In this document: piece by piece, positions 7,548 through 14,389 of the stretch
How positions within the stretch are numbered: position 1 is the first letter of the stretch
Layout of the letters: each line of letters opens with the position of its first letter
NCBI GenBank assembly: GCA_944325765.1
Contig: CALVBH010000052.1
Span: 1-32,279, forward strand
Source of the DNA: an uncultured Bacteroidales bacterium
GTDB lineage: Bacteria; Bacteroidota; Bacteroidia; Bacteroidales; UBA932
Length of the DNA: 32,279 nt
Reading direction: 5' to 3'
Position numbers and translations under genes: made by a program
The notes under the pieces: model-generated
The model's database searches: none
Seen by the model: only the letters and a program-made list of their open reading frames with translations
Told to the model about the DNA's origin: nothing

Positions 7548-8690
7548 CTATTCGAGATATGTCCTGGCGGATTCGGCGTTCCTGGATTTCAGAGTCCTGA
7601 TTCTCCTGCTCAGAAACAGGTGCATCAGGGTCCACAGGACTATGTCTACGGCCACCAGTATGTTTATGTTCAGATATCGGAACATTATGATATTGAAAAA
7701 GAACAATATCAGTGATATGCCTATGATCGTATGCCTGGCCTGGCCTATGGACAGGCCAATTGCCATGAATTTATGGTGGATATGGCAGCGGTCCGGACTG
7801 AACGGGCTTCTGCCATGCAGAATCCTGTGGCAGAAAAGGCGGACCACATCGAGAATCGGCACTAAAAGGATGGAAAAGGCGTATATGAAACTGTAGGGCT
7901 GCCCCGGGGCGTTGGCAGGAATGTCATCCTGCAGTGTAGCCGCCTTGATGGTGAACGCCGCTATTATATAACCCATGGTAAGCGAACCGGCATCTCCCAT
8001 GAAGATTTTGGTCCGTTTCCGGGATGTCCCGTAGACGTTGTAAATATAGAAAGGAAGCAGGGCGCCGAGAGAAGCCACGCCTATGACTGCGTATGCCATA
8101 AGTCCGTTTTGCAGAAAGAATACGGTAAATGCGGCAATGCCGATGATGCAGAGGCCCGAGGCGAGGCCGTCTATCCCGTCAATCAGGTTTATGGCGTTGA
8201 TTATAAGGACTATGACGACTACCGTAAACGGTACTCCTATCCAGCCGGGAATGCGGTGGATACCCAGTAGTCCGTAGAAATCTCCTATCCACAGTCCTGC
8301 CGAGCACAGTAGCAGGGCGGAAAGAATCTGAATCGGAAACTTGACCTTGTATGACAGGCCCAAGAGATCGTCGGCGACTCCGGCCATATAAAGGAAGAGC
8401 GTGGCTGCGGCCCCGAGCATTATTTCCGGGAATACTCCGGTATCCCGCACCTCCACTCCATAGTTCCCCATCCAGCTGAATGCCAGAAACACGGCTATCA
8501 TTATCCCAGGCAGGAACGCCACTCCGCCCAACCGGGGGATTCTGCCCGTGTGCACTTTCCTGTAGTCCGGCACGTCGAACAACTGCTTTTCGAAGGCAAT
8601 CTTTATGATTTCCGGTATGGCTATCACCATCAGTATCACGCAGATGGCGAATGTCGAAAACAACACGGCGAATATTGACTCCCAATCCAT
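7548..8690 (-). CDS. WecA/TagO-like undecaprenyl-phosphate sugar-1-phosphate transferase
   Basis: This multi-pass membrane protein transfers a HexNAc-1-phosphate from UDP-HexNAc to undecaprenyl phosphate, starting repeat-unit assembly on the inner face of the cytoplasmic membrane. It is 380 residues with about ten hydrophobic segments. Family motifs are all visible: RKVHTGRIPRLGGVAF near 44-59, ADDLLG at 106-111, NLIDGIDGLASG at 168-179, FMGDAGS at 229-235 and the CHIHHKF His-box at 301-307. The family also contains MraY, but the HIHH box and the locus point to WecA/TagO types. It follows upxY after a 169-bp spacer and is the first enzyme gene of the operon. Confidence 0.93.
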   Translation of the reverse strand: MDWESIFAVLFSTFAICVILMVIAIPEIIKIAFEKQLFDVPDYRKVHTGRIPRLGGVAFLPGIMIAVFLAFSWMGNYGVEVRDTGVFPEIMLGAAATLFLYMAGVADDLLGLSYKVKFPIQILSALLLCSAGLWIGDFYGLLGIHRIPGWIGVPFTVVVIVLIINAINLIDGIDGLASGLCIIGIAAFTVFFLQNGLMAYAVIGVASLGALLPFYIYNVYGTSRKRTKIFMGDAGSLTMGYIIAAFTIKAATLQDDIPANAPGQPYSFIYAFSILLVPILDVVRLFCHRILHGRSPFSPDRCHIHHKFMAIGLSIGQARHTIIGISLILFFFNIIMFRYLNINILVAVDIVLWTLMHLFLSRRIRTLKSRNAESARTYLE

Positions 8691-8755
8691 AGGTTAAAAG
8701 GTTAAATGACACACATCCTTCCGGTTTTTCTTTTCAGGCACAAGACTCAGGGACA

Positions 8756-8774
8756 CCCGGTCTTCGTGACCGGG
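8756..8774 (-). other. Strong hairpin in the spacer between upxY and the wecA-like gene
   Basis: CCCGGTC (8756-8762) and GACCGGG (8768-8774) form a perfect 7-bp GC-rich stem with a 5-nt loop containing TTCG on the plus strand. No U-run follows on either strand, so it is not a standard intrinsic terminator. It lies directly downstream of a predicted minus-strand promoter element (8780-8787). If that promoter is used, the hairpin would sit at the extreme 5' end of the wecA-like transcript. Confidence 0.5.
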
Positions 8775-8779
8775 CCTGC

Positions 8780-8787
8780 CAAACGTA
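8780..8787 (-). promoter_or_regulatory. Predicted -7 element for the polysaccharide operon (TACGTTTG)
   Basis: The minus strand reads TACGTTTG, a full match to the Bacteroidota -7 consensus TAnnTTTG. No good TTTG is found at the right distance upstream, so this is a half-supported promoter. It would give a leader of roughly 80 nt before the wecA-like start at 8690. Confidence 0.35.
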
Positions 8788-8859
8788 TATGCCGCACCGT
8801 CATAGGTCTCTATATCTGCGCTATCCAGCAGCAAACTCGAGTAAAGCATAATAATATTT

Positions 8860-9408
8860 TTATTCGGGCCGGACTATTTCCAGGTCCTCGCCCCTGACAT
8901 ATCCCGTCGCTACCGCAAACAGTCCGGGCAGTTCCACCATTACTCTGCGGGAACGTTTCACTCTCACGATTCTCCCCTCTATCCCGGCAAAAGGTCCTGC
9001 CGTCACGCGCACCAGCTGCCCTGTCTTCAGTCTGGATGAGACATCCTCCAGATACACGATGTCCTCGCATCTGCTTTCGCACACCCGGATAAAGTCTTCC
9101 ATGGCCTTGTCCGGCACCACGACAGGTTCTCTGGTGACCCGGTCCCATATATACCCCGTATATGTTTTCAGACCTTTCGCCAGCAACGTCTCGTCTAAAA
9201 CGGCCCTTGAAGCCCTGGCGAAACAAAGGTTGTTTACCGCAGGGACCATTTTCCCCGGCTTGCCGTCTTCCCTGTCCGGCTTCATGGGAACGAAACATTC
9301 CAGACCGGCGCTTTCCAGTATGTCACGCACCTTCCGCTCTCTTGAATATGTGACCCTGAGCGGGAACCACCTTCGCGGCGGATTGACCGGAACTGAATGC
9401 ATAACCAT
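8860..9408 (-). CDS. UpxY-family transcription antiterminator (NusG paralog)
   Basis: This 182-residue protein is a NusG/RfaH-like factor of the UpxY type that, in Bacteroides capsule loci, travels with RNA polymerase to prevent premature termination of its own polysaccharide operon. The NGN domain starts at RRWFPLRVTYSRERKVRDIL (about 12-31) and includes CFVPMK. The KOW-containing C-terminal part reads VRVTAGPFAGIEGRIVRVK, ending in an LPGLFAVATGYV segment typical of the group. Two ATGs occur in frame, at 9408 and 9402. As in other UpxY loci it is the first gene of the operon. No UpxZ-like gene, the usual trans-inhibitor partner, is seen next to it. Confidence 0.9.
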   Translation of the reverse strand: MVMHSVPVNPPRRWFPLRVTYSRERKVRDILESAGLECFVPMKPDREDGKPGKMVPAVNNLCFARASRAVLDETLLAKGLKTYTGYIWDRVTREPVVVPDKAMEDFIRVCESRCEDIVYLEDVSSRLKTGQLVRVTAGPFAGIEGRIVRVKRSRRVMVELPGLFAVATGYVRGEDLEIVRPE

Positions 9409-9454
9409 ATCTGTATTATCGCGAGCCTTGGTTCTGTTTTGCGATATAATCGTG

Positions 9455-9485
9455 TAAAAATACGAATTATATTTATAACGGCAAA
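9455..9485 (-). promoter_or_regulatory. Predicted upxY promoter
   Basis: On the minus strand TTTG (9482-9485) is followed after 19 bp by TATTTTTA (9455-9462), which differs from the TAnnTTTG consensus only at the last base. The distance to the upxY start is about 47-53 bp. The G9 tract (9491-9499) lies 5 bp further upstream, just beyond the -33 box. Confidence 0.45.
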
Positions 9486-9490
9486 CCCGT

Positions 9491-9499
9491 GGGGGGGGG
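9491..9499 (+). repeat. G9 mononucleotide tract in the divergent promoter region
   Basis: Nine consecutive G on the plus strand, non-coding, lie between upxY (minus) and the nucleotidyltransferase gene (plus). The tract ends 18 bp before the plus-strand -7 element at 9518, so it occupies the position where the -33 element should be. A change in tract length would shift everything upstream relative to -7. Confidence 0.85.
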
Positions 9500-9517
9500 A
9501 TTTTTCATAAATTTTCT

Positions 9518-9525
9518 TATCTTTG
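9518..9525 (+). promoter_or_regulatory. Predicted -7 element for the nucleotidyltransferase gene (TATCTTTG)
   Basis: TATCTTTG is a perfect match to TAnnTTTG. The expected -33 position is taken by the G9 tract (9491-9499) rather than TTTG. Transcription starting near 9530 would leave a leader of about 75 nt before the ATG at 9607. Confidence 0.55.
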
Positions 9526-9606
9526 AACTTCTGTCGGGCCTGATACGCCCAATGCAGAATTTACTACGGAAAAATTTTTCAAACCGCATCTTATATTGTT
9601 CCGATT

Positions 9607-10779
9607 ATGAAGCGAAAAAGAGGCCTTCCGGCCGAAGAAAATACACGGGGACAGTTCCTGTCCATACTCCGGCTCGGTTTGTGGGGAAAAGGTACGGATG
9701 CGCCGCCAGGCGGTGATACGGCTCCCGACTGGAAAGGCATTTTGACTCTGGCAAGGACCCAGGCTGTCCTGCCCCTGCTGTATGACGGACTGGAAGAACT
9801 GCCTGAAAATCTCCGTCCCGGGAACCGGAGCCTGATGAATCTCATAGCATACGTGGACAAAATAGAGAAACTGAACGGAATGCTCGACGAAGCTGCCGTG
9901 ACTATTTCGGAAAGGCTCGGCTCTGCAGGGATAAGATCCGTCCTTCTGAAAGGACAGGGACTTGCGCATCTTTACCGACATCCCGGACACAGACAGTGCG
10001 GAGATATCGACCTGTATGTAGGCAGGGCGAATTTTCTGAAAGCTGCGGAAGAAATAAGGAAATGGCCTGAAATTTCGGAAGAGGAACCTGAAACGGAGAA
10101 ACATATAGGATTCCGCTTCAGGAATATGGTCCTGGAACTCCACCGGGAGGCTTACCGCTTTATGGATGCCGGGACGGACAGCCTTTTCAGGAAATGGGAG
10201 GACGAGGAGCTGTCGAAAGACGGGTGCCGGGTCAGACTTGTCGCGGACGCACCGGTTTCTGATACGCAGGGGACGCCATCGGACGGTTCCGTAACTGTCC
10301 CTCCGGTGACGTTCAATGCATTCTATATCTTTGCCCACGGTTTCAGACACTTTATGCAGGGAGGATTGGGCCTCAGGCAGTTGTGCGACCTGGCCCTGTT
10401 CCTGCACAGGCATCACGGGGACATCGACTGGAACAAATTAGAGAACAGACTCCGCGAATTCAGGCTGTTCAGGGAATGGCAGTTGTTTATGGGGCTCCTG
10501 ACAGACAGCCTCGGCCTCCCGGCTGATGAAGCCCCGTTCTACGACCCTGCATTGATACCGCTGTCTGAAAAAATGCTCCTGCAGGTGCTGAGTGACGGAA
10601 ATTTCGGACACTCCAGACAGTATCCGGACTTTTCGGGAAAACCCCGGATACTCCGTAAAATCGGAAATCTGGGCATACATCATCTGATGCTGGCCAAACG
10701 CATGAAATTTTCACTCAGGCATACGCTCGTGTTCTACAGGGCTATGTGGCGGACCGGCCTTGCTAATATCGGCCGGTAG
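9607..10779 (+). CDS. Nucleotidyltransferase-fold family protein (NTP_transf_5)
   Basis: This 390-residue protein matches the uncharacterised nucleotidyltransferase family NTP_transf_5 (PF14907). The conserved core is LLKGQGLAHLYRHPG (about 113-127) followed by RQCGDIDLYV, with D133 and D135 as the metal-binding DxD pair of the polymerase-beta fold. The C-terminal half carries FAHGFRHFMQGGLGLRQLCDLALF, also typical. The substrate is unknown. Members are often found near polysaccharide loci in Bacteroidales, and here it is divergent from upxY and shares its intergenic region. No signal peptide or membrane segment is seen. Confidence 0.85.
   Translation: MKRKRGLPAEENTRGQFLSILRLGLWGKGTDAPPGGDTAPDWKGILTLARTQAVLPLLYDGLEELPENLRPGNRSLMNLIAYVDKIEKLNGMLDEAAVTISERLGSAGIRSVLLKGQGLAHLYRHPGHRQCGDIDLYVGRANFLKAAEEIRKWPEISEEEPETEKHIGFRFRNMVLELHREAYRFMDAGTDSLFRKWEDEELSKDGCRVRLVADAPVSDTQGTPSDGSVTVPPVTFNAFYIFAHGFRHFMQGGLGLRQLCDLALFLHRHHGDIDWNKLENRLREFRLFREWQLFMGLLTDSLGLPADEAPFYDPALIPLSEKMLLQVLSDGNFGHSRQYPDFSGKPRILRKIGNLGIHHLMLAKRMKFSLRHTLVFYRAMWRTGLANIGR
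10753..10777 (+). other. Hairpin overlapping the end of the nucleotidyltransferase gene
   Basis: ACCGGCC (10753-10759) pairs perfectly with GGCCGGT (10771-10777) across an 11-nt loop, ending at the stop codon. It lies at the convergence with the GH13 gene, whose stop is about 60 bp away. There is no U-tract, so a role as terminator is only possible. Confidence 0.3.
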
Positions 10780-10836
10780 TCGGGATGATCTGACAAATTC
10801 CCTGGAACCGAGTCAGGACCGAGCAGAAACTGAGAT

Positions 10837-12639
10837 TTATTTTCCGCAACTCAGGGTTATTTTCACCCCCGACATCGGCGCGACCGTCACTTCTACAGGC
10901 GTATCGGGATTGACCGCAGCGGTCGGTGCCAGTTCGAGCCATTCGAAAGCATGGGCAGGAATACTGATTTTCATTCTGGCCTCCCGCAGAGAGAAGTTCG
11001 CTACGAACAGAAGCGTTTCATCCCCGCAGTCTCTGAGAAATGCGAAATGCCTGTCGATGTCGAACCCGTCGGAATTCGTGTTGCAGTAACACAAATCGTA
11101 TGTCATGCCTTTCCGTACTGCGTCATCTGCGGACGCAAACCTCACCATATCGGTAAATTCCCTGAAAAACGGCCGGTATCCCTCCAATTCTTCCGGCCAG
11201 GGGCTGTCCGTCAGATAGAGTCTTTCTCCTATGACTTTTTTCAATGCCCTTAGGGATGCCGGACTCCACCAGTCGAAAATCGATGTCCTGCCGTCGCACC
11301 CGCTGAAACCTTCCCTGTCCATACCTCTCTCCCCCATTTCCTCTCCCATATAAACCATGAAAGGGGCCCTGTTCAGGTACAATGACACCGTAAGCGGTGC
11401 AATCGAGTTTTTCGCCGCCTTGCCGAAAAAGTCCGACGCGAACCGCTGCTCGTCGTGGTTTTCCAGGAAATTGAGCATATATGGCTGGAGATCGCCGAGA
11501 GACTGCCAGTTCCTCGTGATTCCCCGGGCTGACTGCCAGAGTTCGATAGGCATACCGAAACTGCTCAGATTGGCCTCCACGACAGTTCTGAGCGTATCGT
11601 ACATCCCCGATTTGTCATACAGATAATCGAATCCGACTTCGCGTATATATTTCCTGTAGAGTTCTTTTTTGTAGACTTCCGCTATGAATATGATATCCGG
11701 ATGCGCTGCCTTTACGGATGCAATCAGCCACTGCATGAACTGCCACGGAACCAGTTCCACCATATCGCACCGGAAGCCGTCCACACCTTTTCCTGTCCAG
11801 AATTCGATGACGGACAGCATCTTGTCCCAGGTCTGGCTGTGGCTGTCGCAGTAGTTTATCTTGATGGTCTCATACCAGTCGTTGACTGTCGGCGAAGGAG
11901 TGTAGGAATTTCCGGTAGCCCTGGCGGGATTTTCCCTGTACGGAGACAGCAACTGTCTGTTCCTGGACAGAAAAGCATTGTAATCCTCCGGCGAAGCATG
12001 CTCGAATATGTCTTTTGCCTGCGACACGAGCCAGGCAGGCAGAAGAGTGTATTTCCTGTCGAAGTCGCCTGCGGCCAGACTGTCGCACTCTTCCGTGAAT
12101 GCTGTCTTGTCCGGCAATTCGAGAGACTGTCCAGGATAATAGAAAAAGTCGTTGTTCTGGGTCCAATGGACGGAAACATCATCTCCTCTTCCCAATACAG
12201 GATTTGAAGTTCCAGTACTGAAGTCGCCGTAATCACGGGAAACATGGTTCGGCACGAAATCTATCAGGACTTTCATTCCTGCCCTGTGGGTCCGTTCCAC
12301 CAGCGCCTCGAACTCTTCCATCCTGCGATCAGGGTCGTCTGCCAGATAGGGATTGACATCGAAATAGTCCGATATGGCGTATGGAGATCCGGCTTCTCCC
12401 TTTACGAACTGCGGATGAGACGGCCGGCAGCCTCCGGATGCCGTCTTGGTCGCGTGTCGTATGATTCCCGTGTACCATATATGAGTACAGCCCAACCATT
12501 TGAGATACTCAAGCGATGGGCTGTCGATGCCGGAGAATTTCCCGGTTCCGTTGTCTTCCAAAGAGCCCCGTTCCGCCGGAGACTCGCAGGAATTGCCCCA
12601 GAGACGGGGCAGAAGCTGATATATGACAGGTTTGTCCAT
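10837..12639 (-). CDS. Alpha-amylase family glycoside hydrolase (GH13), probably cytoplasmic
   Basis: This 600-residue TIM-barrel enzyme belongs to GH13. The four conserved regions are present: DFVPNH at 127-132; GVDGFRCDMVE with D292 as nucleophile; FIAEVYKKE with E321 as acid/base; FLENHDEQR with D396 as transition-state stabiliser. No signal peptide or lipobox precedes MDKPVIYQLLPRLWG, so it should act inside the cell on alpha-glucans or maltooligosaccharides. Substrate and reaction (hydrolysis or transfer) cannot be read from the sequence. It has its own well-formed promoter (12661-12693) and is divergent from the SLC13 transporter and convergent with the nucleotidyltransferase gene, so it appears monocistronic. 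Confidence 0.92.
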   Translation of the reverse strand: MDKPVIYQLLPRLWGNSCESPAERGSLEDNGTGKFSGIDSPSLEYLKWLGCTHIWYTGIIRHATKTASGGCRPSHPQFVKGEAGSPYAISDYFDVNPYLADDPDRRMEEFEALVERTHRAGMKVLIDFVPNHVSRDYGDFSTGTSNPVLGRGDDVSVHWTQNNDFFYYPGQSLELPDKTAFTEECDSLAAGDFDRKYTLLPAWLVSQAKDIFEHASPEDYNAFLSRNRQLLSPYRENPARATGNSYTPSPTVNDWYETIKINYCDSHSQTWDKMLSVIEFWTGKGVDGFRCDMVELVPWQFMQWLIASVKAAHPDIIFIAEVYKKELYRKYIREVGFDYLYDKSGMYDTLRTVVEANLSSFGMPIELWQSARGITRNWQSLGDLQPYMLNFLENHDEQRFASDFFGKAAKNSIAPLTVSLYLNRAPFMVYMGEEMGERGMDREGFSGCDGRTSIFDWWSPASLRALKKVIGERLYLTDSPWPEELEGYRPFFREFTDMVRFASADDAVRKGMTYDLCYCNTNSDGFDIDRHFAFLRDCGDETLLFVANFSLREARMKISIPAHAFEWLELAPTAAVNPDTPVEVTVAPMSGVKITLSCGK

Positions 12640-12660
12640 TGTCTGTTCTTATTTTGTATG

Positions 12661-12693
12661 CAAAGATACTTCTTTGCATTTTTCAAGCCAAAA
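12661..12693 (-). promoter_or_regulatory. Predicted GH13 promoter
   Basis: On the minus strand TTTTG (12689-12693) is followed after 20 bp by TATCTTTG (12661-12668), a full match to the Bacteroidota consensus at both boxes. The leader before the ATG at 12639 would be short, about 15 nt. Confidence 0.65.
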
Positions 12694-12782
12694 CTATTTT
12701 GACTGTTCGCTTTTCGGGATTTGTTTTTGTAAATCCGGCGAAAATTTTTCCGAAACAAATATTCCGTTTGAAGAAATTGAAC

Positions 12783-12790
12783 TATATTTG
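12783..12790 (+). promoter_or_regulatory. Predicted -7 element for the SLC13 transporter (TATATTTG)
   Basis: TATATTTG matches TAnnTTTG fully and lies 35 bp before the ATG at 12826. A clear TTTG at 19-21 bp upstream is not seen; one TTTG lies only 12 bp upstream. Confidence 0.5.
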
Positions 12791-12825
12791 AAGATTTTGT
12801 AAAATTGTATTAAGGACCAATAATT

Positions 12826-14340
12826 ATGTTTACGATTTTCCCGGGCTTCAACCTCGTCGAAGCCTACCACGAGTGGAAGAAGAACCACAAGAACACTAAA
12901 AACAAATCCGTCGCGAGAGCCGTTAAGCTCGTATTCTGTTTTGCCGTGCTGATAACATTATGGTGCCTGCCGATAGAAGCATACGGGCTGGACGGTCTGA
13001 CTGTGGTACAGAAAAGAGTGATAGCCATATTCCTGTTCGCTACCGTGATGTGGATACTGGAGGCGGTACCTGCCTGGACTACATCGATGCTGAGTGTAGG
13101 ACTTCTGCTGTTCGCAGCCTCCGACAGTTCGCTTTGGCTGTTCAGGGATGCCGCTAATCCTGAAATCTACGGCACTCCTATAAAATATACCTCCATCCTG
13201 CATTCTTTCGCGGATCCGATCATCATGCTTTTCATCGGAGGCTTTGTCCTGGCGATTGCAGCCACCAAATGCGGTCTGGACGTAGTCCTGGCGAAAGTGA
13301 TGCTGAAACCTTTCGGGACCAAATCCGGTAATGTGCTGCTCGGCTTCATCCTGGTTACCGGCATTTTTTCCATGTTCCTGAGCAACACCGCCACCGCGGC
13401 GATGATGCTGACATTCCTTACGCCCGTACTGAAAGCCCTGCCTGCCGACGGCAAAGGCAAGATCGCCCTGGCCCTTTCGATTCCTATCGCGGCGAATGTC
13501 GGAGGTATGGCCACACCTATAGGTACTCCTCCCAACGCCATAGTGCTGAAATATCTGAACGACCCGAACGGACTCGACCTTAACATAGGGTTCGGCGAAT
13601 GGATGAGTTTCATGATGCCGTATACGTTGCTCATCATATTCATAGCCTGGCTTGTGCTTCTGAAGATGTTCCCTTTCAAACAGAAGAACATCGAACTCAA
13701 AATCGAGGGAGAGGCCAGAAAAGACTGGCGGTCTGTCGTGGTATATGTCACTTTCGCCGTTACGGTTCTCCTCTGGATAACAGACAAATACACGGGAGTG
13801 AACTCGAATGTCGTGGCAATGCTTCCGCTGGCTGTGTTCCCCATCACGGGCATCATCACCAAAAGGGATCTTGAAGAAATCAACTGGAGCGTGCTCTGGA
13901 TGGTAGCCGGAGGCTTCGCACTCGGTGTTGCCCTTCAGGAAACGGGACTTGCGCGGAGCATCATCAATTCCATTCCGTTCGATACCTGGCCGCCTGCAGT
14001 CATGATTATCGGTTCAGGGCTTCTCTGCTATACCATGGCGAACTTCATTTCGCATACGGCTACGGCTGCCCTCCTGGTCCCGATTCTCGCCATCGTGGGA
14101 ATGAGTATGAAAGACGTGCTGATGCCTCTGGGCGGAGTTTCCACCTTGCTTATCGGCGTGGCTATGGGCTCTTCACTGGCTATGATACTGCCTATCAGTA
14201 CTCCGCCGAACGCGCTGGCTCATGCTACCGGTATGATAGAACAGAAAGACATGGTCAAGACCGGCATTATTATGGGTGCAGTGGGCCTGGCCATCGGCTA
14301 TACCATGCTTATTTTCCTCGGAAGTCACGGTCTGATTTAA
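12826..14340 (+). CDS. SLC13/DASS-family sodium:dicarboxylate-type symporter
   Basis: This 504-residue polytopic membrane protein belongs to the divalent anion:Na+ symporter family (SLC13), which imports succinate, other C4 or tricarboxylates, or sulfate/phosphate. The first signature, FLSNTATAAMML with SNT at 186-188, is followed by GGMATPIGTPPNAIV (226-240). The internal repeat appears in the second half as NFISHTATAALLVP and MILPISTPPNALAHATGM, as expected from the inverted-repeat architecture. Here the second SNT is SHT. Substrate specificity cannot be assigned. A hydrophilic N-terminal stretch of about 30 residues precedes the first membrane segment. It appears to be a single-gene unit: the downstream helicase has its own -7 element. 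Confidence 0.92.
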   Translation: MFTIFPGFNLVEAYHEWKKNHKNTKNKSVARAVKLVFCFAVLITLWCLPIEAYGLDGLTVVQKRVIAIFLFATVMWILEAVPAWTTSMLSVGLLLFAASDSSLWLFRDAANPEIYGTPIKYTSILHSFADPIIMLFIGGFVLAIAATKCGLDVVLAKVMLKPFGTKSGNVLLGFILVTGIFSMFLSNTATAAMMLTFLTPVLKALPADGKGKIALALSIPIAANVGGMATPIGTPPNAIVLKYLNDPNGLDLNIGFGEWMSFMMPYTLLIIFIAWLVLLKMFPFKQKNIELKIEGEARKDWRSVVVYVTFAVTVLLWITDKYTGVNSNVVAMLPLAVFPITGIITKRDLEEINWSVLWMVAGGFALGVALQETGLARSIINSIPFDTWPPAVMIIGSGLLCYTMANFISHTATAALLVPILAIVGMSMKDVLMPLGGVSTLLIGVAMGSSLAMILPISTPPNALAHATGMIEQKDMVKTGIIMGAVGLAIGYTMLIFLGSHGLI

Positions 14341-14358
14341 ACAACCGGAAAATTTGTA

Positions 14359-14366
14359 TATCTTTG
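14359..14366 (+). promoter_or_regulatory. Predicted -7 element for the DEAD-box helicase (TATCTTTG)
   Basis: TATCTTTG, a full -7 match, lies in the 49-bp gap between the transporter stop and the helicase ATG at 14390. No clear -33 TTTG is seen because that region is the end of the transporter gene. Confidence 0.5.
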
Positions 14367-14389
14367 CCGCCTGATTCACAAGGCATAAT

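Noticed and set aside
6582..7715. A 377-codon plus-strand open frame opposite rmlA and parts of its neighbours
   Set aside because: It crosses the boundaries of well-supported minus-strand genes and shows no family features.
5966..8690. Complete dTDP-L-rhamnose operon
   Set aside because: Only rmlA and rmlC are present; rmlB and rmlD are not found in the window.
8756..8774. Rho-independent terminator between upxY and the wecA-like gene
   Set aside because: The stem is strong but neither strand has a U-run after it.
9517..10416. A 299-codon minus-strand open frame opposite the nucleotidyltransferase gene
   Set aside because: The plus-strand product has clear NTP_transf_5 motifs; the opposite frame is low-complexity shadow sequence.
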